A program made the position numbers and the translations under genes. DNA of 64,000 nt. It comes from Varroa destructor. Taxonomy: Eukaryota > Arthropoda > Arachnida > Mesostigmata > Varroidae. Below are positions 25,701-35,223 of the stretch, piece by piece; within the stretch, counting starts at the first letter, position 1, and the number at the start of each line of letters is the position of its first letter. The notes beneath the pieces were generated by a model that saw only the letters and a list, made by a program, of their open reading frames with translations, made no database searches and was not told the DNA's origin. Location of the stretch: positions 12,397,194 to 12,461,193 of the forward strand of contig NW_019211457.1 of NCBI RefSeq assembly GCF_002443255.2. Reading direction: 5' to 3'.

Positions 25701-28700
25701 ATCATCATGGTGATTGTATCTAGGATAGCTGATCACACGATTTTTATGTGTTGATTGGATTGAGACGACAACGTTGATTCTGCGTAAACAGTTGTATTTT
25801 AGTTGTGACGGATCACTATGATTGCTATACGCTTGCGGTGATGATCTGAGTTATATTGACAAACTTCAAACTAATAAGGACCACTTAAGAAATAGTGATC
25901 AAAGAATGACGACGCTAAGTTTGTGATAGATGCTGTTAACGAACCCAACTCCATTCTTACGAAACTTACTACTATTACGATACTCGCAGATTTTACGAAG
26001 CTCGGCAACGATCAGGTCGTTACATGATGATAACAGCAAGAATTTACATGAAACTCTGGACCGCATAGACTCTAGACGCAGGACTACACGCACACACTAT
26101 ATATAGTGTGAAATATTGCCTTTATAGAATTGCCTTAGGTTTGGCAAGTGTTTAATTAAAATTTCGAGATTTACGTCAGGCACTACCGTAAAGCATTGCT
26201 TTACGATATATATAGTGCTTAGCATAAATTAACGTCTGGGAATATAGGTATGCGCGTATCTATTGTCAAAACAACATGGTCAGTTCTCAAACACATGACG
26301 GTAAGCGGTTTCTACAAAATGCTTTTGAAGAGTGCAAGTCTATGGTGATCAAAAGCCTCCAATCCCTTCGACACAACCTTACATCAACGGCGCATATATA
26401 TATACGTATATTAGGTGTACGAGATATAGTTATTACTACACTCTGAACATTTTTGTATATACCAAGAAGTGAATGTACCCGTGGCTATCGTCTGGAGTCA
26501 ACATACTCAGGCTTTAAATAAAAAAATAGATGTATAGAGATGTTTAGCGATGAAAGGAACTAACACGTCAGCAGAATTCAGTGTATTGTACATATCTTCA
26601 TCATTACGATGTGCTCAGTCTGTGACAAGAGCATACCTGAATGCGATGCCCATTGGGTCGGTAGTCCCAGTTAGCTGATGGGTATTTATATGCAACATGT
26701 GTTTATACAAAGTAACTTTGTAATCGCATTGAAAATAATCTGCTACGCTTTATTGTTATACGAAATCATGTGGCGTGCTCGGTTTTCATGTATACGTTTG
26801 TCATAGTTCGTAACCGTCTTTCATCCCCACTCATCCGTCAACTTATGATCGCAATGCAAGGCCAAACTGCAGCTTGTAAGCCACGATAATTCACTAAAGT
26901 TAATTGGCAACTTATTGATACTGCAATAGCTAAATATATTGGATTTCATTAATCAAATGTATTGAAATTTATCTCTTAATCATACTCTTTGTAGCGTTCA
27001 GAAACGAACCTGAAACAATGACAGTGTGCAAGAGGTAGCAGTAGTAGTTTTTTTTTCTTTTTTTTTTATTACACAATAGTCTTATAATAAAAATGAAACG
27101 ATTACTAGTTTAATAGAGATAGCCCCAAATCTTCGCGTAACAGAGCCATAGCAATGAGCATCCATTGTTTTTTTGCCTTAGCTAAGAAGTAATGGGAACT
27201 AGACTGAAAAGTTTAAAGTGTTGTATAACTACTGTAATGAATTCACAGAAAGCTTTAAACGAAGCTTTTTTTTTTTCTTTTTACAATTTTGACCGTTTAA
27301 TCCCAGTTTAAACATAATACTTTTACTGTAAACACCTCTTATCAATTTCATTTACCTTTCGTTTACATAAAAAAAAAAACAGTAATTTCAGGAATGAAAT
27401 GGAAAGCAGTAAAATCTCTAGCAAAGAGATAGGTTATTCAAAATTAACAAAAAATGATTTATATGAATAGCTTAACATACAGTCGTATATGAAAAATGCT
27501 CCTGAACAAGGCCTGATGCTGTTAATGATTTTCTGATTAAAGCTACGCTGGCTGTGTTTATGGTGACGCGCAAATTAAAAACGCAGATCGGGTATGTGAG
27601 AGCAAACCATCCACCTATACGTATTCAGATCATTCTCACATGGGATTGCGCCTTTCATGATCCCTACTTCCGCGGTCGATCTATGCCCCTCAATCCGATC
27701 CTATTTGTTTTAATTTCGCCCCGGCCTGCATTGTAAACCTTTCGTTCTTTCGCCCTTAATCGCCATAGCTATGATATTTCTGTTGGACTGCTATGAGCAA
27801 TAACTTGTACAGGGAAACACTGTTGATGATCATGTTGATTTTTTTAAAAATAAATAAATGTATTATATAACCAGAACGCAGAGGCTTGACGGATTTGTTT
27901 CTATTTTTTGGTCGTGGTCAAGGCAAACCAACTAAATTAAGTAAATAATTGATTGCGTGTTGCGGGACGTATTCAGCGGACATTAGAGAGGAAACACTGA
28001 GCGAGGTGTAGTGGCAGAAAGGGTTATACGTTACCATCTTAGCACAGTAGTGCACAAACATATAATGGATGCATGATGATATACGAAGATACAAAACGGT
28101 AATATTGTTTTTAGTGTTAACATTTTTTTTTGTTATTTTGCTAAGGGACTCATGTCAGTTTCATCGGATGGATCACGCTCTCGCCCCAATTAATTTTCGA
28201 CTGTTGTCATTTCGACACAGAAAACAGCAGCAGCAAACGTTTCACAACAATATTATAATATTTGTAAGCAACAGATAAATGAACGCAGTGAAAGTACACG
28301 AAATAATGATACTACTTGTGCTATGTACTAAGCCATACGAGTATACGCATGAATATATGAGAAAATGAAATACATGCCAAGATATACACAGATAGAAATT
28401 ATTACCCGGACATCCGTTAATAGTTTGCGGTTGCTTCCGTGTACTTCAGCAGTTCTTTAAGTTCGCCGTAAGAAATCTGTTTTGCGCACAATGTATTTGA
28501 AACAGACTGGTGAAAAAAGATTGCGACGCGAGCGCGAAATGGATCTTTGAGTAGTGTCATCTTTTAGTAAGAACACAAACTCACTGAAGTTCCTGAGACG
28601 CGATGTGCTTTTTGAGCTATTCTTCAATGACGTGCTGATGTGCCATGCTACGTACGGTCTTCCATTTTTTATCGTGCAAGTAGCTTTGCCTGACTTAAAA

Positions 28701-31700
28701 AAACTTTAACCTAATGTTTACTACAGCGGACACCAGTTCACATTGCAAAACCAAAAACCACTGTTCCATTTCCATACACTAGTCTTCCGTTACTTTTTGG
28801 TGTCACCTTATGCCACCGCCATGGTGCGTTTGGATGATCCACTGCTCAATTAACTACCTGATCTTCGTGTTTTTATTTCGCTGTAAAGCGCTAAAATAGG
28901 TAATAGCTATGCTTCCCATATATATATATATATATATATATGGCAAAATACGTTCACTTTCTGTAGCTGATTCTAGAGCTTCATATTGAACTTCTAAGCA
29001 ATTTTCGTCAAATACAACACCAATTTCAATGCGCGACCCATGTCGGAACACTTAGATCAAGCGCTAAGTGGTACGGTACCATTTATGGTCTCCTACTTCT
29101 TTTGCTGCTTTACGTGAGCTCAAAATATTTTTGTTACATTTACCTTAGACTTTCTTAATCATGACTATTATAAATAAATGTCTAGAGTTTCTCACTCGCT
29201 ACCTTCATACAAGTAGCATTTTTCAGGCTCCTCTTGATTTGGGTGTCATACGTGTGCTTAATGATCGACTGATTGTGCTATAAATTTATACTCCTCATTC
29301 GCGTAATGCTAGTTTTTACCGATCTTAGTTGTGCGGAGATAACTACTTTCTATTGAGTGCCTGTCCAGTAGTAGCTGACTAAGTCATGGGCTAGCAAGAA
29401 GCAGGTAAAACTGATCGTTGATTGAATACCTACTATGTTTTTTTATTCGCCATCGCGGCTGAATAGATCAACAGCCTTCAAATTTGGGCGCGCGATTTTT
29501 TCGCCTAACTTGTGCGTCTTGGAGGTGTCGTGCCTCTAACATACAGTTTTATATTTGTACACAGCTCCGTCGTCTGCTAGTGGCAATGTTCGAGTACAAG
29601 TAGCTGATATTATCATTATAATATATTATGTATTATAGCACTTTCTACCTTTTACTTTTTTCTCCAATAGAACGGCTTACCTCTCGTCTAAAATGAAATG
29701 TCTCAGTTGCTTCTCCTATATATTCAAAACAGAGTACCTTTTTCTCTACCTTAATTGCGTTGAAAGGAGATAATGATAGTAATATGTAAATAATATTATT
29801 TTATTTACGTATAACAATTGTACCTTCGAACCTCACAATTTTATTTGCTTTCTACTGATAGGGTTCTTGATCTTTTCGTGTAGGTTCGTTTGTTTATTCA
29901 GATATACTTGTGGATAGTTCTGATTAACTCCAAAAAATAAAGAGAAAAACAAATGTACGTTTTAATATAAATTGTGTGCACCTACATTTGCATGAAGCGT
30001 TGCGGTTACGTATTGCTCTACTTGAGATCTAATTCGTATTGTTTTTTCTTAATCTTCTAGCTGATATCGCTATGTTCTACGCGTTTTTCAAATAGGTAAA
30101 CTCATTCCAAAGAGACTCATAGAAATAAATTAACTCATTATAGTGTATCAGACAATGCGCTACATTGATGACATACTAACGTACCTATAGTGGGAACATC
30201 AAATATTCCATTATGTTACCCATTTCTGATACGCGATGGTCAGCCATACTGGACCACCTTTCCGGAGTATTTATAGTTTTTCTGCCATGCCTGTATGAAC
30301 AATTGTTACAACAGCAAAGTAACGTAACGCATACGTATGATGTCTGTGTCTGAACTGTAGTAGATCCGTCGACATCGTTACTTGTGCCAAGCCAGCGGTA
30401 GCACAGCCTTGACGGCTAGCGACCGATTCGTCGGGTTTGTGCTTCAGTAAAAAAGAGACCTCCCAATTTTCGGTCTTCCATAGTGAGCTTACGTCAATGT
30501 CGTATGGTTTCTGCCAGGCTGGATGATTTTTGTTTCCTATTAACTATAACTATGAAGAGCGCTTTCAGTTAAAGTGTTATTCAATGTAAATAAACGTTAC
30601 CATGGTGGGCAGAACGAAGACGTTGGAGAAAAGCATTCGGATAGATCAAAATGCTAACTACAACAAATACATTTCGATAGGAACTTCATTTTATGAAGGT
30701 AGCCCATAAATTAAAATTCTAAATATAATTATTGTCGAGAAGCTTATATATTGCGAATTATACTAGAAAGTGCGCCCAAGCATTAGTTACTGTGAATGAC
30801 ATTATTATGGATGATAACAACGTAGCGTTGGGTACACGATAGGCTCTAGGTAGAGCGCCCGTCTGATAGAAGGGCTCTTCAAAAACCCTGCGTTTAGTTG
30901 ATTAACTGGTCAGGAACAGTGTTCTCCAGTATTTTACTTAGTGCTAATTATTACTTCTGCTATATTTGCTCATTTACCGAAAAAGTTTCAACTTGCATCA
31001 GTTATTGACTATAGAATGACTATCGTTTTTTAATGCCGTAAAGCTGCATCGTGTATCTTATAGAAAAATTTCAAGTCTAGATAAGCGTACGATACCGCTG
31101 CGATATGCGTGACTTATTTCAAAAATAGTAATAATACCTTCTCCAGCGGACCGATTAGAGTTACCGGCATTAACCGCTAATATTATTACGACAAAACGGA
31201 ACGATTTAGAGAGTTATCAACTATTACTAGCTAATAGAGACTATACCCGTTGGCATTTCTTGTCAATGTAACCCAGAGCAACATGCCGCGAATATTAAAA
31301 TAGCGTTGCCTAGTACGATATATATATATATATATATATATATCGAAGGGAGCGGTTGTAAATCGAAGGTCAAAACATGTGTGCAGACCTTTCGCTCACA
31401 GAAGGCATAATGCTTGGTACCCAACGTGCGGGCCGGTGGTTAGTATTGTTATTATATCAATGCCTGTTCATCGAAATATGTGCCTTTTTTTTATGCCAAA
31501 GTGTGCTTCTTCATAGCCATGTAGTCCCTTTGAGAATATCGACAAATCATCAGCGTTGCACTTTAGCTTGTTAAATAGTTAGCTGGAATCTTCGTCGGCA
31601 TATCGTCGAATGGTGAGAACGTCGAACTCTCACCCGTGCTATTACACGTGCTACTATTATTATCGAGCATCACAGTCGCTACCAGCATCAAGTTGACTCC

Positions 31701-32997
31701 ATCGCGTTACGAAGTACAATATCCTTAACTCAGTTGTGGTCATTGGAAAGAGAAAGGTCGAAAATTCGTGACTCAAGTAGTTCCAATTCCAATGCTCCCT
31801 GAAGCTTCAAACTCGACTAGACGAATGAGGTGATGGCTGAATTTTCGGGGAACGCCAAGTTATCATTCAAACAGTTAGTTTCCGATTAGAAAGGCAAAAT
31901 AGAATAAAAACTATCAGCTGAATCGACAGCATCGAAAAAGGCTACGCAGTTAAGCCTTGTAGGAGCAGAGGCTGATTCCCCTGCTTTTCTAGTGAACAAC
32001 TATACTATATAGATGGCAGTGAAGCTCTTTATATTTACTTTTTACCAACTGAAAATTGTCAGCATCTCTCCTGATTTGGCCCCTATAGCAGAAACAGAAT
32101 GTGTCATCAACATAAGTGTACCTCTGCAATCGTGTGTGGCTATTGCATGCATATGACGAATATATTGAGACGTCTATTATTTAACGACGTCAGTTTTTTG
32201 TACAGAACTTTGTTGGAGTTGTTTTTTCCGGTCGTCGATCGCCTTCGGGAGACCTATTAAGTTGGGCCATATGGGCGCTAGTCAATTCCAGATAGCAGAT
32301 GTAATTTAAGTAGGCTACAAAAGATATGTAGCTTAAACCTGTATTTTTTAGAATCTTAGTTTCTGACAGCGGAGTACAGTCAACGTAGATCGCTTGGCGC
32401 ACGCTTTGAATTGCTTCGAGACGGTGATTTAAGGTAAGCTTTGCAAATATTCGTTCGGGGGCCGGCGTGATAACGCCAACGAAATACAAACGGGGCAATG
32501 AAAATTGCCTTTTTTTTTTTCAATAATCCTTCGCTGTATCCGCCTGTTGCATTGTTATTTGTTGCTAGGTGTCTTACTAACCTCCCTTTCTTGGTCGAAT
32601 TACTTCGCTGATGGTGGTGCGCGTGGTGTTGCAAATCCATTCCGTGGAGTGATGAGGCATCTCGATGAGGCATCTCGAAAGCCGCATTGATTTCCCCCTC
32701 CTGAGAATGAAAATGTCCCTTCTCGGTGCTGTTGTTATTGTTGCTTACTTCGTCCTTGTCCGTATTGCCGTTGCTCCGGCAGTGATTGGAACGCCTTTGT
32801 TCCTTTATGAGTGCTTGTTGTTGTTGTTGTTGTTGTTTTGGGGGACACAGGCGCTGGTTGTTGTTATCGTTACCGTCGACGGCTATTGTAGCAATTCGCT
32901 TGGAGTCTTCGACAGGTTCCGGTTTTTTTTTGTCCTTGTCCTTCGAAATGACCACAACGTTGTTGTTGTCGGCCCATAGGTTGACCGATTTTATGCC
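16617..32997 (-). CDS. SLC6 sodium-coupled transporter, nutrient amino acid transporter-like, 16 exons found
   Basis: Plasma-membrane neurotransmitter:sodium symporter with the LeuT-type 12-helix fold, which uses the Na+ gradient to import amino acids or related solutes. Exons on the - strand: 32997-32582 (N-terminal, probable), 25350-25205, 24831-24700, 24050-23953, 23430-23308, 21887-21835, 21694-21562, 21062-20928, 20570-20364, 19570-19436, 19205-19077, 18886-18686, 18512-18336, 18059-17904, 17464-17206 and 16726-16617. All are bounded by GT/AG and all phases agree, giving at least 869 aa. Hallmarks are NWGNRWEF followed by [16 protein letters not shown] in TM1, two Cys in extracellular loop 2, MYSSYN in TM6, GGPGLAF in loop 4, GLDSEF in TM8 and YWKWTWGY before TM11. 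The TM6 and loop 4 wording resembles arthropod nutrient amino acid transporters more than GABA or monoamine carriers; the substrate is not determined. The exon with the start codon was not found. Confidence 0.96.
17206..17464 (-). CDS. SLC6 transporter exon, distal cytoplasmic tail
   Basis: The acceptor is CCCTGTTTCAAAG and the donor G|GTATGT. Phase 0 in and phase 1 out match both neighbours. The 86 codons are hydrophilic, with a Ser-rich patch ([11 protein letters not shown]), and show no recognisable domain. The coding nature rests on splice fit and composition. Confidence 0.75.
17904..18059 (-). CDS. SLC6 transporter exon, proximal C-terminal tail
   Basis: The acceptor is TTACTGTTACAG and the donor AAG|GTAACA. 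Encodes [15 protein letters not shown], the family's usual post-TM12 motif, and a Ser/Pro/His-rich stretch. If the donor is not used, the frame runs on ten more codons to TAA at 17876-17874, ending PCYE, and that stop overlaps AATAAA (17878-17873). A short-tailed isoform made by intronic polyadenylation is therefore possible. Confidence 0.9.
18336..18512 (-). CDS. SLC6 transporter exon, end of TM11 and TM12
   Basis: The acceptor is TTTTTGTTACAG and the donor GAG|GTAGGT; 59 codons. Encodes the rest of TM11, then TM12 ([20 protein letters not shown]) and the basic stretch entering the cytoplasmic tail. Confidence 0.95.
18686..18886 (-). CDS. SLC6 transporter exon with TM10 and start of TM11
   Basis: The acceptor is CTCTTCGTAG and the donor GTT|GTAAGT; 67 codons. 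Encodes [16 protein letters not shown]10 ([20 protein letters not shown]) and the conserved FML and YWKWTWGY motifs. Confidence 0.96.
19077..19205 (-). CDS. SLC6 transporter exon, end of TM8 and TM9
   Basis: The acceptor is TTATTCTAG and the donor AGG|GTACGT; 43 codons. Encodes [13 protein letters not shown] and TM9 ([18 protein letters not shown]). Confidence 0.95.
19436..19570 (-). CDS. SLC6 transporter exon, loop 4 and start of TM8
   Basis: The acceptor is TGATCAG and the donor GAG|GTCGGT, a weaker donor. Encodes [20 protein letters not shown] (extracellular loop 4) and TM8 up to GLDSE, whose Asp-Ser lie by the second sodium site in this family. Confidence 0.96.
20196..20310 (+). repeat. 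tRNA-derived SINE-like copy 1
   Basis: An A-box-like ATAGCTTAATGGGTAA and B-box GGTTCAAATCC, with a stretch from about 20230 to 20305 that matches the copy near 63681 beyond the B box. It sits in an SLC6 intron, ending about 55 bases from the donor of the TM6/TM7 exon, and is antisense to the gene. Confidence 0.65.
20364..20570 (-). CDS. SLC6 transporter exon with TM6 and TM7
   Basis: The acceptor is GAGTGCAG and the donor AAG|GTACGC; 69 codons. TM6 contains [20 protein letters not shown], the unwound substrate-site helix. TM7 ([20 protein letters not shown]) follows. Confidence 0.97.
20928..21062 (-). CDS. SLC6 transporter exon with TM5
   Basis: The acceptor is CTTGTTGCAG and the donor GAG|GTAACC; 45 codons. 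Encodes [18 protein letters not shown] (TM5), then [18 protein letters not shown], the conserved loop 3 before TM6. Confidence 0.96.
21562..21694 (-). CDS. SLC6 transporter exon with TM4
   Basis: The acceptor is CACTTCCTTTAG and the donor AAA|GTACGT. Encodes [19 protein letters not shown], then TM4 ([18 protein letters not shown]) and the TSGK that leads into TM5. Confidence 0.95.
21835..21887 (-). CDS. SLC6 transporter 53-base microexon in loop 2
   Basis: Too short to find as an ORF. It was located because the next exon needs phase 2 while the previous one ends in phase 0. The acceptor is TTCGATGCAG and the donor GA|GTAAGT. It encodes 17 residues ending SSQLYW plus the split Glu, reproducing the YWER motif that precedes TM4 in the family, and adds a glycosylation site NLT. 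Confidence 0.9.
22100..23150. other. GC-rich island inside the SLC6 intron between loop 2 exons
   Basis: The intron 21888-23307 is mostly AT-rich, but 22100-23150 is clearly GC- and CpG-rich. It holds open frames in several overlapping readings on both strands (for example 22326-22565 on - and 22387-22596 on +), none with splice support. A short GGAC repeat lies at 22932-22951. It could be an internal promoter, an enhancer or an old insertion; nothing in it is recognised. Confidence 0.5.
23308..23430 (-). CDS. SLC6 transporter exon, extracellular loop 2 (first part)
   Basis: The acceptor is TGTTACAG and the donor AAC|GTAAGT; 41 codons in phase 0. The two conserved loop cysteines are present ([14 protein letters not shown]), followed by two possible N-glycosylation sites (NQT, NNS). 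Confidence 0.95.
23953..24050 (-). CDS. SLC6 transporter exon with TM3
   Basis: The acceptor is ATTACAG and the donor CAG|GTAAGT. Encodes [20 protein letters not shown] and the start of extracellular loop 2. The Tyr-Tyr of this helix is the usual substrate-gate position in the family. Confidence 0.95.
24700..24831 (-). CDS. SLC6 transporter exon with TM2
   Basis: The acceptor is TTTTTGTAG and the donor AAAG|GTATTT. The split Gly codon from TM1 is completed, then [20 protein letters not shown] and ELAFGQF follow. Phase is 1 at both ends. Confidence 0.96.
25205..25350 (-). CDS. SLC6 transporter exon with TM1
   Basis: Encodes a Ser/Arg-rich cytoplasmic stretch and then [20 protein letters not shown] and [14 protein letters not shown], the sodium- and substrate-site helix of the family. 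The donor is GAG|GTATGT. The start at 25350 (CGACATAG, after a pyrimidine-rich run) is the best of a few nearby acceptors. The exact 5' edge could be some bases downstream, but the frame would be the same. Confidence 0.93.
26180..26218. other. Nested inverted repeat
   Basis: Inner arms CGTAAAGCA and TGCTTTACG are separated by one base. Outer arms GCACTA (26180) and TAGTGC (26213) flank them with an unequal spacer. It lies in the large SLC6 intron. Confidence 0.7.
28919..28941. repeat. (TA)n microsatellite in SLC6 intron
   Basis: About 11 TA units. Confidence 0.85.
30838..30895 (+). repeat. tRNA-like relic, Ile-type anticodon arm
   Basis: A clean D arm GCTC-TAGGTA-GAGC (30843-30856) is followed by an anticodon-arm-like CCCGT-CTGATAG-AAGGG, whose loop would read GAT. 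The T arm is destroyed (CTTCAAAAACCC). It is a tRNA pseudogene or SINE head. Confidence 0.45.
31318..31343. repeat. (TA)n microsatellite in SLC6 intron
   Basis: About 13 TA units. Confidence 0.85.
32582..32997 (-). CDS. SLC6 transporter N-terminal cytoplasmic exon (probable)
   Basis: The acceptor is CTGTTTCTTCTGCAG before 32997. The frame stays open well past the proposed end and looks coding: Lys/Asp-rich, then seven Gln, Asn runs and a His-rich stretch ([17 protein letters not shown]). Ending at AG|GTTAGT (32582) leaves phase 2, which fits the exon at 25350. Two other donors lie inside or beside it, GAA|GTAAGC near 32747 and TTA|GTAAGA just 3' of the proposed end; both are phase 0 and would need a further exon. 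Assignment to the SLC6 gene rests on strand, position and phase. The upstream exon with the ATG is unknown. Confidence 0.55.
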
Positions 32998-34664
32998 CTG
33001 CAGAAGAAACAGAAGAGAGTGAATATTTATGTGTAAATAATAATAATATGATTACAAAGCAGAGTGTGTATCTGCTGATTTCTTCCTCACTGCCTTTTGA
33101 AGAATGTGTATGTACGTGCGGAAATCTGTAATTGGCGATCGAACGGTTCAAGCTTAGTTGTTGGTTCACACAGTAACATATGACGATGCATGCTTTTACA
33201 AATTAATTATTTCCTTTTTTCTTCTTTATGCACACATCATTCCATCGGCGTTAAATAAGCGACGTAAAAGAGTGTGCGTGACGCGAGAAAGAGTTCACTG
33301 CACACACATCGTCAGCAAGCGATGGATGTTTGAGGTTGACCATGAAACGCTATTCGCATAAAAATACAGTTTCAAGAAAATTAAATAATAAAAAAAAAAG
33401 AAAAAGTAATGGAAAGTTACAAAATTCGATTATCAGCTACTATATACACAAGTTTATATATATATACTCCTTTAAATTGTATTGTCGCATAATATGTTTT
33501 CAAATAAAAAGGAATACACCTTTTTCATTTTTTTTATCATATTTTTATCACTAGACTGCGAAATGGTTGCAACCCGACAGGATACGTCTTAGTAAAAACG
33601 CGTGGGCAACACGTAGTGTGCAGTTGTTCATGAGGTTCTCCACCCGCCGTTGTCCACCCACCCACCCACCCATTTAGGCGGGTCTAGGCATGTTATCATG
33701 TGTCTTAAAGGTGTTTTATCTGTTTATTCGTACTTAATCTTTATTACAGCGTGCCTGTTCGCCATCGTGCTTGATAGCCTTCATTTTAGCTACCTTTAGC
33801 CGAAATTTGACGTGCACTCTTCTACACTATATTAATTAAGCTAAAACATTTTTTACGCCTTATATATATCTTCATAATACTCCCTGATACTTCCTAGCAT
33901 CAAAAAGTCACGTGCTTGAATAACAAATTCATAATAAATACATGCACATCGATGAGAACGACAATGCACACTGTAGTTTTTCACACATAATGCTTGTGTA
34001 AATCACGGCTTCAGCACAATTGATATGGAAGACAGAAATCACTATACGCGTTCCATTTTCTTTAACTTCCAGCTGCTAACAAGTTCTAGTTACTGCCTAT
34101 GGCCACTTATCTACGATCGTAAATGATATTACGTCCGATTTCAGAAATCAGCATCACACATTGACGCGATGGTCCACACAGTTGTCGCTCGTACCTCTGA
34201 AATCCAACGACGTCCAATAGTCTCTAGTAGATATGTGTCTGTATGACCTGTCTTTATCTTTTGCCGATTTATTTCGGTCCTATGATATGTATTCTCTGAT
34301 CCATTAACTATAAAGCAAACTTGTTTTCGGAATCGTGATAGTCAATATATGGAAATTCCGATACCGAATGACTATGGTGTCAAATATGTGTGCGTCACGG
34401 CCGGCAGCACTGAACATGCTAATACTGATCACACCATGACGCACGTGCGTGCGTAAAGCGAGCATATTCGTATAACAAACGACAACAATTCGCCATATAG
34501 TTGGCGGGAAAAACCGCAATAGAACTTGCACATACGCACACACAGTAGAACTCGTTACGGTTTTTTGAACTTAATCGCCGTCGTCACTGTGTCTATCGTG
34601 TATTTTACTCTTGGCAAATGGCGGTACTCCAACGAACCGTACACCCCTTAAGATAACGCTTCAG

Positions 34665-34802
34665 ATGACGTCTCGGAATCTGCTGTCTCTTGACGCAAGT
34701 CGCAGTGTTTTTGGGGCCCTTGCTTTTCGAGTGCACCACCCGTCGGCCAAGCCGGCCGGCCGGCCTGCCTGCCTGCCTACCTGCCTACTTGCCCATCGGT
34801 GT
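34665..34802 (+). CDS. Candidate first exon of a short spliced + strand ORF
   Basis: ATG at 34665 runs 46 codons to TGT|GTGAGT, a strong donor. Part of it is CTGC/GGCC simple repeat, which gives Pro/Ala/Cys-rich translation. With the acceptor at 35021-35023 it would join in phase 0 to a frame ending TGA at 35206. It may equally be a noncoding 5' exon. Confidence 0.2.
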
Positions 34803-35023
34803 GTGAGTAAGGGCCATACAATGTCCACCACAGCAAAGACATCAGCATCATCTACTGGACTGCTGCTCAGGCTGCCGCTGTCATCATCTCATCCGTATCT
34901 CTTTCCTTATTCGTCCTTTTGTCTCCTTTTTGCAGTGGGGCTGCTTATTGAATCTGCCTCTTGATCGCAGGCCAAGCCGGGTATCCATCAGTTAAGTTGA
35001 CTTCGGTTCGTTTTGTCTTGCAG

Positions 35024-35223
35024 GGTGCGTTCTGCTGCTGTACGCAGACCACGTCACAGCGGAGAATGAGCAGGCGGCGGAAAAGACACCACCGCCATCA
35101 TCAGCATCGACGACGACCATGGCCTGTCAAGTCAGCAGCAGCGACAGCGGTAATAGCCGCAAAGAGATTTGCGGGATGGTCACAACGAGATCCGCAACAG
35201 AAATGACAGGAAAGGGTTGCTAG
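35024..35223 (+). CDS. Candidate + strand exon in a CpG-rich patch
   Basis: An excellent acceptor, CGTTTTGTCTTGCAG, precedes two open frames. One (phase 0) is Arg/His-rich and ends at 35206. The other (phase 1) reads through LLLYADHVTAENEQAAEKTP and a Ser/Thr-rich stretch to TAG at 35223; its composition looks more natural. The exon itself is likelier than either reading. Confidence 0.3.

Larger units (their letters stand above)
25351..32581 (-). other. Large intron between the first two located SLC6 exons
   Basis: About 7.2 kb, AT-rich, with (TA)n tracts at 25479-25495, 28919-28941 and 31318-31343, poly-A/T runs, a nested hairpin at 26180-26218 and a tRNA-like relic at 30840-30890. No further convincing exon was seen, though a short one could have been missed. 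Confidence 0.55.
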
